Below are positions 1 through 7,377 of a DNA stretch of 13,011 nucleotides, piece by piece (within the stretch, counting starts at the first letter, position 1; each line of letters starts with the position of its first letter). The stretch comes from Ferruginibacter sp. (GTDB lineage Bacteria > Bacteroidota > Bacteroidia > Chitinophagales > Chitinophagaceae): positions 1-13,011 of the forward strand of contig JANXTN010000243.1 of the NCBI GenBank assembly GCA_025352435.1, given 5' to 3'. Position numbers and translations under genes: made by a program. The notes beneath the pieces are model-generated. The model was given only the letters and a program-made list of their open reading frames with translations. It did no database searches and was not told where the DNA came from.

Positions 1-8
1 CCAACTTT

Positions 9-1211
9 ATGAAAAGAAGCGAAATTGTCCTTTTGATGATATTGGCATTGGTACAGTTTACAAATATTGTAGACTTTATGATCGTAATGCCATTTGGTCC
101 TGTACTTAAAAAGCTTTGGGGAATAGATAGCACACAGTTCAGCCGAATCGTCTCTGTTTTTAGTATTGGTGCTTTCATAAGTTCTATGGCATGCCTTGCT
201 TATGTGGACAGGTTTGATAGAAAAAAGGTTTTACTCATCGTTTATGCAGGCTTTACTATCGGAACCTTTTTGTGCGGACTTTCCAATAACTACGAACAGC
301 TTTTAGGAGCTAGATTTCTGACCGGTCTTTTCGGAGGCATTGGGGGCAGTACAATTTTAAGTATGGTTGGTGATTATGTTGCTCCGCAAAGAAGAGGCCA
401 GGCAATGGGAATTTTAATGACAGGTTTTGCATTAGCTAGTGTGTTAGGCGTACCTGGTGGTCTTTGGCTTGCAGGATATTTTCAATGGCATACACCCTTT
501 ATGGTGCTTGGTTTTATATGCATGGTGGTTTTTACTTTAGCAATATTTATTGTCCCAAATTTCGTTGGTCATTTACAGGATGGAGTTGTAAAACACAAAA
601 TCGGCGCAATATTAAAAAAGGTATTTAATGAAGCAAACAAAAGATGGGCATTGCTTTTAAGCAGTTTGCTCATCATGAGCCATTTTAGCATCATACCATT
701 TTTGACAGATTTTCTCACCTTTAATTTGGGTATAAATTATAAAACTAATGTACCCATTATTTATATTATTGGAGGATTGCTTACAGTAGTATGCAGTCCA
801 CTTATTGGTAAATTAAGCGATAAATATGGCCGTGTTCCTGTCTACACTATTTTAACCTGTTTGGCAATGGTTCCTTTGTTGGCCATTCCCAATATGCATA
901 CTAACAATCTTTGGATTTTACTGCCTGTCTGCAGCACGCTTTTTATTTTCAGTGGAAGCAGAATGGTTGTTGGAAATGCACAAGTTACAAGCACCGTTTT
1001 ATCAAAAGGAAGAGGTTCATTTCTTATTGTAAACAGCAGTATACAGCAATTAAGTACAGGAATTATTGCTGCCGTAGGTGGTGCCATTGTTACGAACGAC
1101 GAAGCAAAAAAAGTTATACATTACCCGATACTCGGCTTTATAGGAGCAGTTTTAGCAATTCTCGCATTAATTGTTTTTAAGAAAATACAGGTTGTTAAAG
1201 AGGGAGATTAA
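9..1211 (+). CDS. MFS transporter (12-TM type)
   Basis: Inner-membrane secondary transporter of the major facilitator superfamily, probably an exporter; the substrate cannot be read from sequence. The 400 residues are almost entirely hydrophobic helices, consistent with two six-helix halves. The motif A loop after TM2 is visible as YVDRFDRKK (residues 65-73), and its second-half counterpart as GKLSDKYGR (267-275). A glycine/proline-rich GVPGG stretch (147-151) sits where motif C of TM5 is expected in proton-coupled antiporters. TM1 carries a membrane-embedded aspartate (NIVDF, D22), common in drug and sugar-efflux MFS proteins. The ATG at 9 gives a normal MFS N-terminus, but the frame stays open to the window edge, so a start further upstream is possible. 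It is not obviously linked to its neighbours. The family call is firm; the substrate is unknown. Confidence 0.9.
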   Translation: MKRSEIVLLMILALVQFTNIVDFMIVMPFGPVLKKLWGIDSTQFSRIVSVFSIGAFISSMACLAYVDRFDRKKVLLIVYAGFTIGTFLCGLSNNYEQLLGARFLTGLFGGIGGSTILSMVGDYVAPQRRGQAMGILMTGFALASVLGVPGGLWLAGYFQWHTPFMVLGFICMVVFTLAIFIVPNFVGHLQDGVVKHKIGAILKKVFNEANKRWALLLSSLLIMSHFSIIPFLTDFLTFNLGINYKTNVPIIYIIGGLLTVVCSPLIGKLSDKYGRVPVYTILTCLAMVPLLAIPNMHTNNLWILLPVCSTLFIFSGSRMVVGNAQVTSTVLSKGRGSFLIVNSSIQQLSTGIIAAVGGAIVTNDEAKKVIHYPILGFIGAVLAILALIVFKKIQVVKEGD

Positions 1212-1299
1212 AAGCTAAAAATCCTTTTTTTCTATCCAATTTAATATTCTATACAAAACAAATTGGCTACGTTTTTGATTAAAATAAGAGTATTTGAAA

Positions 1300-1319
1300 T
1301 GATTCACAGAGTTGAATCA
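1300..1319. promoter_or_regulatory. Inverted repeat upstream of WG-repeat gene
   Basis: TGATTCA (1300-1306) and TGAATCA (1313-1319) form perfect 7-base arms around a 6-base centre, 33 bases before the ATG of the WG-repeat gene. It could be a repressor or activator site, or a weak stem in the mRNA leader. There is no T-run after it, so it is not a good terminator for the MFS gene. I could not define a convincing -33/-7 promoter next to it. Function is inferred from position only. Confidence 0.3.
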
Positions 1320-1352
1320 ATGATAACATGATTATTAATTAAAAATATAACT

Positions 1353-2402
1353 ATGAAATTAAAAAGCATGATGGCGGTTGCCATTTTAATTCTTTCATTA
1401 AACAGTATAGCACAGGTAATTGACTATTCTTTAATTCCCTACCGAAAAGGGGACAAATGGGGCTATGCAGATGCTCAGAGAACCATTGTAATTGCTCCCA
1501 AGTATGCAGACGCTCAGTGGTTTTCGGAAGGGATGGCTGCAGTTAAAGTTGGAAGCAAATGGGGTTATATAAACAAACAGGGCAAACTTGTAATACCGGC
1601 AAAATTTACCGTAGCAAAATCATTTAGAAAGGGTTATGTTCCTAGTACTGGCAAAGCTGGAGGCGACTCAATTCTATTTGCGGGAGCTTCTTTAACAGCT
1701 AATGGTTATGAAAGATGTATCACTTCAAAAGGTGTTATTCTAACAAAGTGCCCGGCAATAAATGAAAATTCTGTTGTAGAGAACCGTATACCGATACAAA
1801 CAAAAACAGTTCAAAAAATATACTCATTAGCAAACAATAATGGGTTATTCGATAAGGTTATTGATGATTATAAGATTGCCGGAAGTGATGAAACATACTA
1901 CATCGCACAGAAAAACAACATGTACGGTGTTTTCAACAGTAAATTCGAAACCATTGTTCCTTTTGAATACAACTCAGTAAAGCAATTAGCCTCTAATAAC
2001 AATTTGTATTTGCAGGTTCAAAAAAATGGAATGTATGGTCTTTTAAATCCTAATGGACAAACTGACATCAACACCGATTATTCGACTATGAATATTGTGA
2101 ACGCTAACAATATGGATTATGTTATTGTAAAAAGAGATGGGAAAACGTACGTAAAGGATATGATGAACAATGATATTATTGCAAATGGTTACGCAGATAT
2201 CGTGTATGATAACAATGGGAATTTCGTAATTACGGACAACAACAATATGAGAGGTTTTTACTTTGCGAATAAAAGAATGATTAATCCAAAATACAGCGAC
2301 GTAAAGATCATAAACCGGGGAAGTAGCTATTTACAAGTGAAGACATCAAATGGAAAAGTCGGTTACATAAATGCTGCAGGTGACGAATTTTTTATCGAAT
2401 AA
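1353..2402 (+). CDS. Secreted WG-repeat-containing protein
   Basis: A 349-residue exported protein built of WG (KWG) repeats, a beta-rich repeat family common in Bacteroidota. These proteins have no known enzymatic activity and are thought to mediate binding. Residues 1-21 form a signal peptide (basic start, hydrophobic core, ending SIAQ) with no lipobox cysteine, so a periplasmic or secreted location is expected. Classical repeats are GDKWGYAD (33-40) and GSKWGYIN (67-74), each followed by an I-x-P-K-aromatic return such as VIAPKY and VIPAKF. Later repeats have lost the tryptophan: MYGVFN (190-195), MYGLLN (228-232 region) and KVGYIN (335-340). The repeats therefore degenerate from the N- to the C-terminus. 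The gene stands alone between the MFS and fadN genes and ends 20 bases before a good terminator. Precise role unknown. Confidence 0.88.
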   Translation: MKLKSMMAVAILILSLNSIAQVIDYSLIPYRKGDKWGYADAQRTIVIAPKYADAQWFSEGMAAVKVGSKWGYINKQGKLVIPAKFTVAKSFRKGYVPSTGKAGGDSILFAGASLTANGYERCITSKGVILTKCPAINENSVVENRIPIQTKTVQKIYSLANNNGLFDKVIDDYKIAGSDETYYIAQKNNMYGVFNSKFETIVPFEYNSVKQLASNNNLYLQVQKNGMYGLLNPNGQTDINTDYSTMNIVNANNMDYVIVKRDGKTYVKDMMNNDIIANGYADIVYDNNGNFVITDNNNMRGFYFANKRMINPKYSDVKIINRGSSYLQVKTSNGKVGYINAAGDEFFIE

Positions 2403-2422
2403 AACTCTTGAATTTTTATATC

Positions 2423-2452
2423 AAAAACTTCACAGCAATGTGGAGTTTTTTT
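2423..2452 (+). terminator. Rho-independent terminator of WG-repeat gene
   Basis: AAAAACTTCACA (2423-2434) pairs with TGTGGAGTTTTT (2439-2450) across a GCAA tetraloop of the stable GNRA type, with one T-G wobble. The right arm runs into a seven-base T tract (2446-2452). Stem, loop and T tract together are a textbook intrinsic terminator just after the stop codon at 2402. Confidence 0.85.
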
Positions 2453-2468
2453 ATGGCTAATATTTCTT

Positions 2469-2496
2469 TTGCCCTAATATTAAATTCTTAACTTCG
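2469..2496 (+). promoter_or_regulatory. Putative fadN promoter (Bacteroidota -33/-7 type)
   Basis: TTG at 2469-2471 is followed after 17 bases by TAACTTCG (2489-2496). The Bacteroidota housekeeping consensus is TTG and TAnnTTTG at roughly this spacing, so the -7 element matches 7 of 8 bases including the unconstrained ones. Transcription would begin near 2500-2503, just before the palindrome at 2512-2527. This is a motif match only. Confidence 0.4.
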
Positions 2497-2511
2497 GCTT
2501 CTAAAAAATAG

Positions 2512-2527
2512 TTAGTTAAACAACTAA
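2512..2527. promoter_or_regulatory. Palindromic operator-like site before fadN
   Basis: TTAGTT (2512-2517) and AACTAA (2522-2527) are perfect inverted 6-base arms around AAAC. The site lies 37 bases before the fadN ATG and just downstream of the putative promoter, where a bound repressor would block transcription. Its size suits a winged-helix dimer of the MarR or TetR type, families that control beta-oxidation genes elsewhere. No such regulator is encoded in the window, so the identity of the binder is inference. Confidence 0.5.
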
Positions 2528-2564
2528 TCTTGACACAATTAGATATTAAGTCAAATAAATAATC

Positions 2565-4943
2565 ATGAAACGTACAATTAAAAAAGTAGCCGTACTAGGC
2601 AGTGGTGTAATGGGTAGTAGAATTGCCTGTCATTTTGCTGGCATCGGTTTGCCGGTATTGTTGTTAGACATTGTGCCAAAAGATCTTCCTGAAGATGCGA
2701 AGCTTGCGGAGAAAAATAAAATTGTAAACGATGCATTGGCTGCCGCCATTAAGAGCAACCCATCGCCTGTTTATACAAAAGATGTAATTAAAAAAATTAC
2801 TACGGGCAACTTCACTGACAATATGAAAGATATTGCTACAGTCGATTGGATCATCGAAGTAGTAGTTGAAAGATTGGACATTAAGCAACTCATTTTTAAA
2901 GAAGTAGAAAAGTACCGAAAGCCGGGGACACTGATCACATCAAACACGTCTGGTATTCCCATCCATATGATGGCAGAAGGCAGAAGCGACGATTTCAAAA
3001 AGCATTTCTGCGGAACACATTTTTTTAATCCGCCCCGTTATTTAAGGTTATTGGAAATTATTCCAACACCGTTTACAGATCCTGAGATTGTAGATTTTCT
3101 GATGAATTACGGAGATCTTTTTCTTGGTAAAACAACGGTCCTTGCAAAAGATACTCCGGCGTTTATAGCTAATCGTGTAGGTGTTTTCAGCATCATGGCT
3201 ATCCTAAACATCATGGAAAAACTTGGTTTATCTGTAGATGAAGTGGAAGCGCTTACGGGACCAATTATTGGCAGGGCAAAGTCGGCAACTTTCCGAACGG
3301 GAGATGTGGTGGGAATAGACACTTTGGTAAAAGTCGCCAAAGGAGTAGCAGAAAATTGTCCAAACGATGAAGCAAAAGCAACGTATAATATTCCTGCATG
3401 GTTAGATAAAATGATTGCCAACAATTGGTTGGGTGATAAAACAGGACAAGGGTTTTTCAAGAAAGTAAAATCTGCCGATGGTTCAAAAGATATTCAGGTA
3501 TTGAACCTTGCAACGCTGGAATATGAAGCCCGCAAAAAACCAAAATTTGCAACAATAGAAGCCGCAAAGCCGATCGAAGATCTAAAGACAAGATTGAAAA
3601 CATTGGCAGCAGGACAAGACAAGGCAGGTGATTTTTACAGACAGTTTCATTATGCATTGTTCTCTTATATTTCTCACAGAATACCCGAGATAAGCGATGA
3701 AATTTATCGTGTAGATGACGGTATGATGGCAGGTTTTGGTTGGGAAATTGGCGCATTTGAAAGTTGGGATGCTCTTGGTGTAGCAAAAACTGTTAAAACT
3801 ATGAAAGCAGCCGGTTACAGCATTGCAACATGGGTAGATGATATGTTGGCGAAAGATGTAAAATCTTTTTACAAAACTGAAAATGGCAAACGTTATTGTT
3901 ATGATATAGCCATAGGCGGATATAAATTAATGCCGGGTGGAGAAGCGTTTTTAGTAATGCGTAATTTTGAAAATGAAACGGTTTGGAAAAACAGCGCATG
4001 CCGTACCTATCACTTAGGTAATGATGTGTTAGGCTTGGAGTGGTACACCAAAATGGGAAGCATTGGTGGTGAAGTGTTGGAAGGAATTCAAAAATCTATC
4101 TGCCTCGCTGAGGAAAAATATAAAGGCTTAGTAATAGCAAATGAAGGAGCGAATTTTAGTGCAGGAGCCAACGTTGCTATGATATTTATGTTGGCATTAG
4201 ATCAGGATTATGATGAAATAGATATGGCTATTCGCCAGTTTCAAAATACATTGATGCGTGTTCGTTACTCATCTATACCGGTTGTGCTTGCACCGCATGG
4301 TTTGGCTCTTGGCGGCGGTTGCGAAATTTGTCTGCATGCAGATAAAATAATTGCTGCTGCAGAAACTTATAGCGGATTGGTTGAAGTTGGTATTGGAGTA
4401 ATACCAGGCGGTGGCGGCACAAAAGAATTTGTACTTCGTGCAGCAGATGAAATGCATGCAGGTGAACCAGAAACCATTACGCTTCAAAAAAGATTTTTAG
4501 AAATAGCCACTGCAAAAGTTTCAACCTCAGCATTTGAAGGATTTGAGAATGGAATTTACCGCAAGGGTATTGATGAAGTAAGCATCAACATTGGGCGCCG
4601 CATAGCAGAAGCAAAAAAAGCTGTTATTAATTTGTATGACGATGGCTATGTAATGCCTACGCAACGGACAGATATTAAAGTGCTTGGTCGCACGGGCCTA
4701 GGCGCAATGTATGCAGGTATAAACGGAATGCACAAAGGCAAATACGCAACCAATCATGATGTAACGGTGGCAAAAAAATTGGCCTACGTAATGTGCGGCG
4801 GCGATCTCAGTGAGCAAACCCTCGTAAGCGAGCAATACCTTTTAAACCTTGAGAGAGAAGCCTTTCTAAGCCTCACAGGCGAAAAGAAAACCCTCGAAAG
4901 AATACAGAGTATATTGAAGACAGGCAAGCCATTGAGGAATTAG
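2565..4943 (+). CDS. fadN: Bifunctional 3-hydroxyacyl-CoA dehydrogenase / enoyl-CoA hydratase (FadN type)
   Basis: Cytoplasmic fatty-acid beta-oxidation enzyme that hydrates trans-2-enoyl-CoA and oxidises L-3-hydroxyacyl-CoA with NAD+. The domain order is dehydrogenase first and hydratase last, the FadN arrangement and the reverse of FadB/FadJ. The N-terminal Rossmann fold shows GSGVMG (12-17). Dehydrogenase catalytic residues are S126 in SNTS, H152 in THFFNPP, E164 in EIIP and N203 in ANRVG. The C-terminal crotonase domain has the oxyanion segment FSAGANV (531-537) and two glutamates 20 residues apart, E587 in GGGCE and E607 in GLVEVG, as in active hydratases. At 792 residues it has full family length. 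The usual partners, a thiolase and an acyl-CoA dehydrogenase, are not adjacent, so it is probably monocistronic here. A palindrome (2512-2527) suggests repression. Both active sites look intact. Confidence 0.93.
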   Translation: MKRTIKKVAVLGSGVMGSRIACHFAGIGLPVLLLDIVPKDLPEDAKLAEKNKIVNDALAAAIKSNPSPVYTKDVIKKITTGNFTDNMKDIATVDWIIEVVVERLDIKQLIFKEVEKYRKPGTLITSNTSGIPIHMMAEGRSDDFKKHFCGTHFFNPPRYLRLLEIIPTPFTDPEIVDFLMNYGDLFLGKTTVLAKDTPAFIANRVGVFSIMAILNIMEKLGLSVDEVEALTGPIIGRAKSATFRTGDVVGIDTLVKVAKGVAENCPNDEAKATYNIPAWLDKMIANNWLGDKTGQGFFKKVKSADGSKDIQVLNLATLEYEARKKPKFATIEAAKPIEDLKTRLKTLAAGQDKAGDFYRQFHYALFSYISHRIPEISDEIYRVDDGMMAGFGWEIGAFESWDALGVAKTVKTMKAAGYSIATWVDDMLAKDVKSFYKTENGKRYCYDIAIGGYKLMPGGEAFLVMRNFENETVWKNSACRTYHLGNDVLGLEWYTKMGSIGGEVLEGIQKSICLAEEKYKGLVIANEGANFSAGANVAMIFMLALDQDYDEIDMAIRQFQNTLMRVRYSSIPVVLAPHGLALGGGCEICLHADKIIAAAETYSGLVEVGIGVIPGGGGTKEFVLRAADEMHAGEPETITLQKRFLEIATAKVSTSAFEGFENGIYRKGIDEVSINIGRRIAEAKKAVINLYDDGYVMPTQRTDIKVLGRTGLGAMYAGINGMHKGKYATNHDVTVAKKLAYVMCGGDLSEQTLVSEQYLLNLEREAFLSLTGEKKTLERIQSILKTGKPLRN

Positions 4944-4946
4944 AAT

Positions 4947-5019
4947 GTTAGATATAAGACACAAGATGTGAGACACAAGACAGAGCATCAGTTCTTTGCT
5001 TGTGTCTTTTTTATCTAAC
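4947..5019 (+). terminator. Large repeat-derived hairpin / terminator after fadN
   Basis: AGACACAAG (4957-4965) pairs with CTTGTGTCT (4999-5007), which is followed by a T run (5007-5012). Outside this, GTTAGATA (4947-4954) pairs perfectly with TATCTAAC (5012-5019), giving a two-segment stem. The loop contains a second AGACACAAG (4971-4979) that can pair with the same right arm, so two mutually exclusive hairpins are possible. It begins four bases after the fadN stop and is a plausible fadN terminator, possibly made from an interspersed repeat. Confidence 0.65.
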
Positions 5020-5069
5020 AGATTAAGGGATTTATCTTTTTGTCTACTTTATTTCAAACCTTTGTTGTA

Positions 5070-5434
5070 TTAATTCGGTTGTAATAAATCCCATAAGTTT
5101 CCATACATATCTTCAAAAACAGCTACTTAACCATAAGCTTGTTCTATAGGTGGTCTTTCAAATTTTACATTTTTGTCGATCATGTTTTTGTAATCGTACC
5201 AAAAATCATCAGTAAATAAAAAAGAAAAACCCTGCCTCCTGTTTGATTTCCGATGGTTTGCATCTGTGCCGCCTTTTCAGCTTTTGCAAGCAATAAACCA
5301 CATTCTGTTCATTTTTTATTTTCGAATATTTTGCTGTCTTCAATTAATTTAAAATCTAATTTTTCTGTATAAAATTTGATTGCTTCGTCATAGTTTTTTA
5401 CTACCAAGGCAATATGTGCAATTCTTTGTTTCAT
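5070..5434 (-). pseudogene. VOC / glyoxalase-bleomycin-resistance family pseudogene
   Basis: Read from the ATG at 5434, this strand gives 41 residues starting MKQRIAHIALVVKNYDEAI, a typical N-terminal beta-strand and helix of the vicinal oxygen chelate (VOC) fold. A TGA stop follows at 5309-5311. The same frame continues TECGLLLAKAEKA and then IGNQTGGRVFLF. The next frame carries on with TDDFWYDYKNM, an in-frame TAA at 5127-5129, and VAVFEDMYGNLWDLLQPN to a natural stop at 5070-5072. The frame changes in an A6 run (5218-5223; T6 on the coding strand), consistent with loss of one base. About 8-10 residues usual before the TEC segment (the WVxVAPKG region) are missing, probably an in-frame deletion that made the TGA. 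Two stops, a frameshift and a deletion make it non-functional. The original function was probably a small dimeric VOC protein. Confidence 0.85.
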
Positions 5435-5478
5435 TAAATTTAAAAATAATATTTTACTGTTCTAGCTGCCGAAAATAA

Positions 5479-5838
5479 TTATTTATCGCCTTCAATAATT
5501 TTTTTATTCTGTAACGCAGATGCCCTTAACTCACGTTCCAGCACAAAATTTAGTGATGTTCGCAACACCGCAATTGCTACTAGCTTTCCTATTTCATCCC
5601 ATGTAGGAGCAATAGCCGTAGCAAGTATATCTGCCCCTAAGAGCAGCTCTAAGGCAACCGTTAACGCACTTCCAAATTGAATGCGTATGTTTTGATTTGT
5701 AATTTCAATATTAGGTTTGAAAAGATTAGCTACATACCGATAAAGAAATTGTAAGAGGGCAATACCAATGACAATTGCGGCTAAAATTTCTACAAAGCTG
5801 CTTAAATATTTGGTGATGATTTCTGCCCATTCTTTCAT
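5479..5838 (-). CDS. DUF1622 family membrane protein
   Basis: A small inner-membrane protein of 119 residues. It matches by pattern the DUF1622 family, of unknown function and about this length. Residues 13-37 form a clear transmembrane helix. A second hydrophobic stretch (57-78) contains LLLGADILATAIAPTWDEIG (66-84 region), and a third (86-100) leads into LRTSLNFVLERELR, the conserved block I associate with the family. The C-terminus is polar and lysine-rich. The gene lies 44 bases upstream of the VOC pseudogene on the same strand and may once have been co-transcribed with it. An 8-base inverted repeat (5864-5882) sits just upstream of the start. No signal peptide or catalytic motif is visible. 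The family assignment is from memory of the conserved block. Confidence 0.8.
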   Translation of the reverse strand: MKEWAEIITKYLSSFVEILAAIVIGIALLQFLYRYVANLFKPNIEITNQNIRIQFGSALTVALELLLGADILATAIAPTWDEIGKLVAIAVLRTSLNFVLERELRASALQNKKIIEGDK

Positions 5839-5863
5839 TTAATAATTTATAAATGAGTCTCTA

Positions 5864-5882
5864 AAATAATGCCGCATTATTT
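5864..5882. promoter_or_regulatory. Inverted repeat upstream of DUF1622 gene
   Basis: AAATAATG (5864-5871) and CATTATTT (5875-5882) are perfect 8-base inverted arms around CCG, 25 bases upstream of the DUF1622 start codon. It could be an operator or a leader stem-loop of that gene. As a terminator for the barrel gene that ends at 6027 it would be weak, because it is A+T-rich and more than 140 bases away. Confidence 0.35.
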
Positions 5883-6026
5883 CTATAATATGGGTATGCT
5901 TAATTTTAAGTACGGCTGTAGTACGGCATGGAATGCCTTGTTAATTTGCGAATGGTGAATATTGCAAAGTTGTTTGTCAGGGAGTGCTCCCCTTTGTATA
6001 GGCAACCTAAACTTACAGAGAATAAA

Positions 6027-7241
6027 CTACTGAATACGTGTATCGTTCCTCAAAAACTCCAGCGGCCTTATGACCCTAAAGTGCAAATTATTTCCTTCCG
6101 GGGATTTTGCATAGACAACGCTTGCCGAAATTTTATGCATGGCAGAAAGTAAAATACCACCACCCACACCTGTGTGGATGAGGTTTGATTGTTCACCTCT
6201 AAGCCACACACGCCCCATATCATACACAGCTAACAAGCCAATTTTTCCAAAGTATTTTTTGGTGTGTATATCTGTTATCCATCGCAATTCGTTTTGATTG
6301 TAAAAGCTGCTGTTCCCGTAAAAGCGTCCCTTCTCATAACCACGCACGGTTTGTGTACCTCCCACAAAATTATACTGATAAAATTCTGGCGTACCGGTTA
6401 GTGTAGAAGCACCTGCCCTTATGGTAAAACTAAACTTTTGTGTAATCGGTTGATAAAAATTTATTTCAGTTGAGTACCGGGCAAAAGAAAGATTGCTGTT
6501 TGTAAAATTATTAATATAAGTAATGTTGGTAAGCCATGCTACACCTTTTACAGGCCATATAGAATCATCTATTTTTTGATAGACATAATCTAACCCGATG
6601 CCTCCGAAATTGGAGGTATTATATACAGTAGTTTCTGCGGGGTACACAGATTTATACAGATAATGACTACTGTCTTTTTCCGATTTGATTTTTACCGATT
6701 GGAAGAAAGGGGAAATGGAAACTTTATGATAGCGGTTAAATATGCGCTCCGCACCCACCCCGGCTGTTATGAGCGTATTGCTTGTGCGATTATATTTTTT
6801 GTCATATATCTTTCCTGGTATTTTAAAGAGCGAATTGTTACCGAGGCCGTAAAAATATGTCCAGTCAGTTTGGTAGTAATTTGCATATAGATTAGTATTC
6901 CACTTTCCTAATGTTTCTATGAATGTACCCTGATAACCGGTGATGAAGCTTTTGCGGATTGGATGATATCTTACAACGACAGTCTGCCTGGAATTATAAG
7001 GTAATTTATTTTTCTTGTTTAGGAAAGTATAAGAAATACCCACAAATGCAGGCCCAAAGCCGCTTTTATCCGGCTTAAAAAGCTTTGTTATTTCACCACG
7101 TGGTGCAGGTCCAACAGTGTCTGTAGGGGTTTCCTGAGCAAAAACTTCATTTGAATTAATTACCAAAACAAACAAGGCGATAAAAACAGAAGACAAAATT
7201 ATTCCGGATTTTTTAACTTTTTGGAAAATAGAAATTTTCAT
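6027..7241 (-). CDS. BamA/TamA (Omp85) family outer-membrane barrel, no POTRA domain
   Basis: Outer-membrane beta-barrel of the Omp85/surface-antigen D15 superfamily. Residues 1-36 are a long signal peptide with a basic start (MKISIFQKVKK), a hydrophobic core and an end at VFAQ. The rest alternates polar and hydrophobic residues with many aromatic-ended strands, typical of a 16-strand barrel. The family hallmark GGTQTVRGYEKGRF (294-307) is present; its VRGY is the conserved lid-loop motif, followed by NELRW (317-321) as in other members. At 404 residues there is no room for the POTRA repeats that BamA uses to bind partners, so it is not BamA itself. Short POTRA-less relatives occur in Bacteroidota with unknown clients. 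The gene stands alone, 136 bases downstream of the universal stress protein gene. Role in assembly or transport is inference. Confidence 0.85.
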   Translation of the reverse strand: MKISIFQKVKKSGIILSSVFIALFVLVINSNEVFAQETPTDTVGPAPRGEITKLFKPDKSGFGPAFVGISYTFLNKKNKLPYNSRQTVVVRYHPIRKSFITGYQGTFIETLGKWNTNLYANYYQTDWTYFYGLGNNSLFKIPGKIYDKKYNRTSNTLITAGVGAERIFNRYHKVSISPFFQSVKIKSEKDSSHYLYKSVYPAETTVYNTSNFGGIGLDYVYQKIDDSIWPVKGVAWLTNITYINNFTNSNLSFARYSTEINFYQPITQKFSFTIRAGASTLTGTPEFYQYNFVGGTQTVRGYEKGRFYGNSSFYNQNELRWITDIHTKKYFGKIGLLAVYDMGRVWLRGEQSNLIHTGVGGGILLSAMHKISASVVYAKSPEGNNLHFRVIRPLEFLRNDTRIQ

Positions 7242-7377
7242 AATTAAGTCATTTTAATCAAGCTGACAACCTGAACAGTAAATTACATACTAATATTGTT
7301 CCAGCATATGCTTTTGATTGTGGGCAGGTGGGTGGCTACTTCTCAGCAACGTTTTCCAAAGGAGGCTCAGTGTTTTT

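Noticed and set aside
1204..1232. Possible terminator after the MFS gene (AAAAG ... CTTTT followed by T's)
   Set aside because: The stem is only five A-T-dominated pairs, too weak to claim; the T run may be simple A/T-rich DNA.
3107..3786. Two overlapping - strand ORFs (117 and 109 codons) inside fadN
   Set aside because: Antisense shadows of a continuous 792-residue enzyme; no motifs, no promoter.
5925..5991. Short inverted repeats GGCAT/ATGCC and GGGAG/CTCCC downstream of the barrel gene
   Set aside because: Five-base arms with two- or three-base loops are common by chance; no T-run follows on the - strand, so neither is a credible terminator.
5928..6152. 74-codon + strand ORF overlapping the end of the barrel gene
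   Set aside because: Its second half is antisense to a well-supported Omp85 gene, it has no recognisable motif, and its composition is that of a shadow frame.
7303..7312. AGCATATGCT palindrome upstream of the barrel gene
   Set aside because: A single 10-base palindrome with no promoter element beside it is not enough to call an operator.
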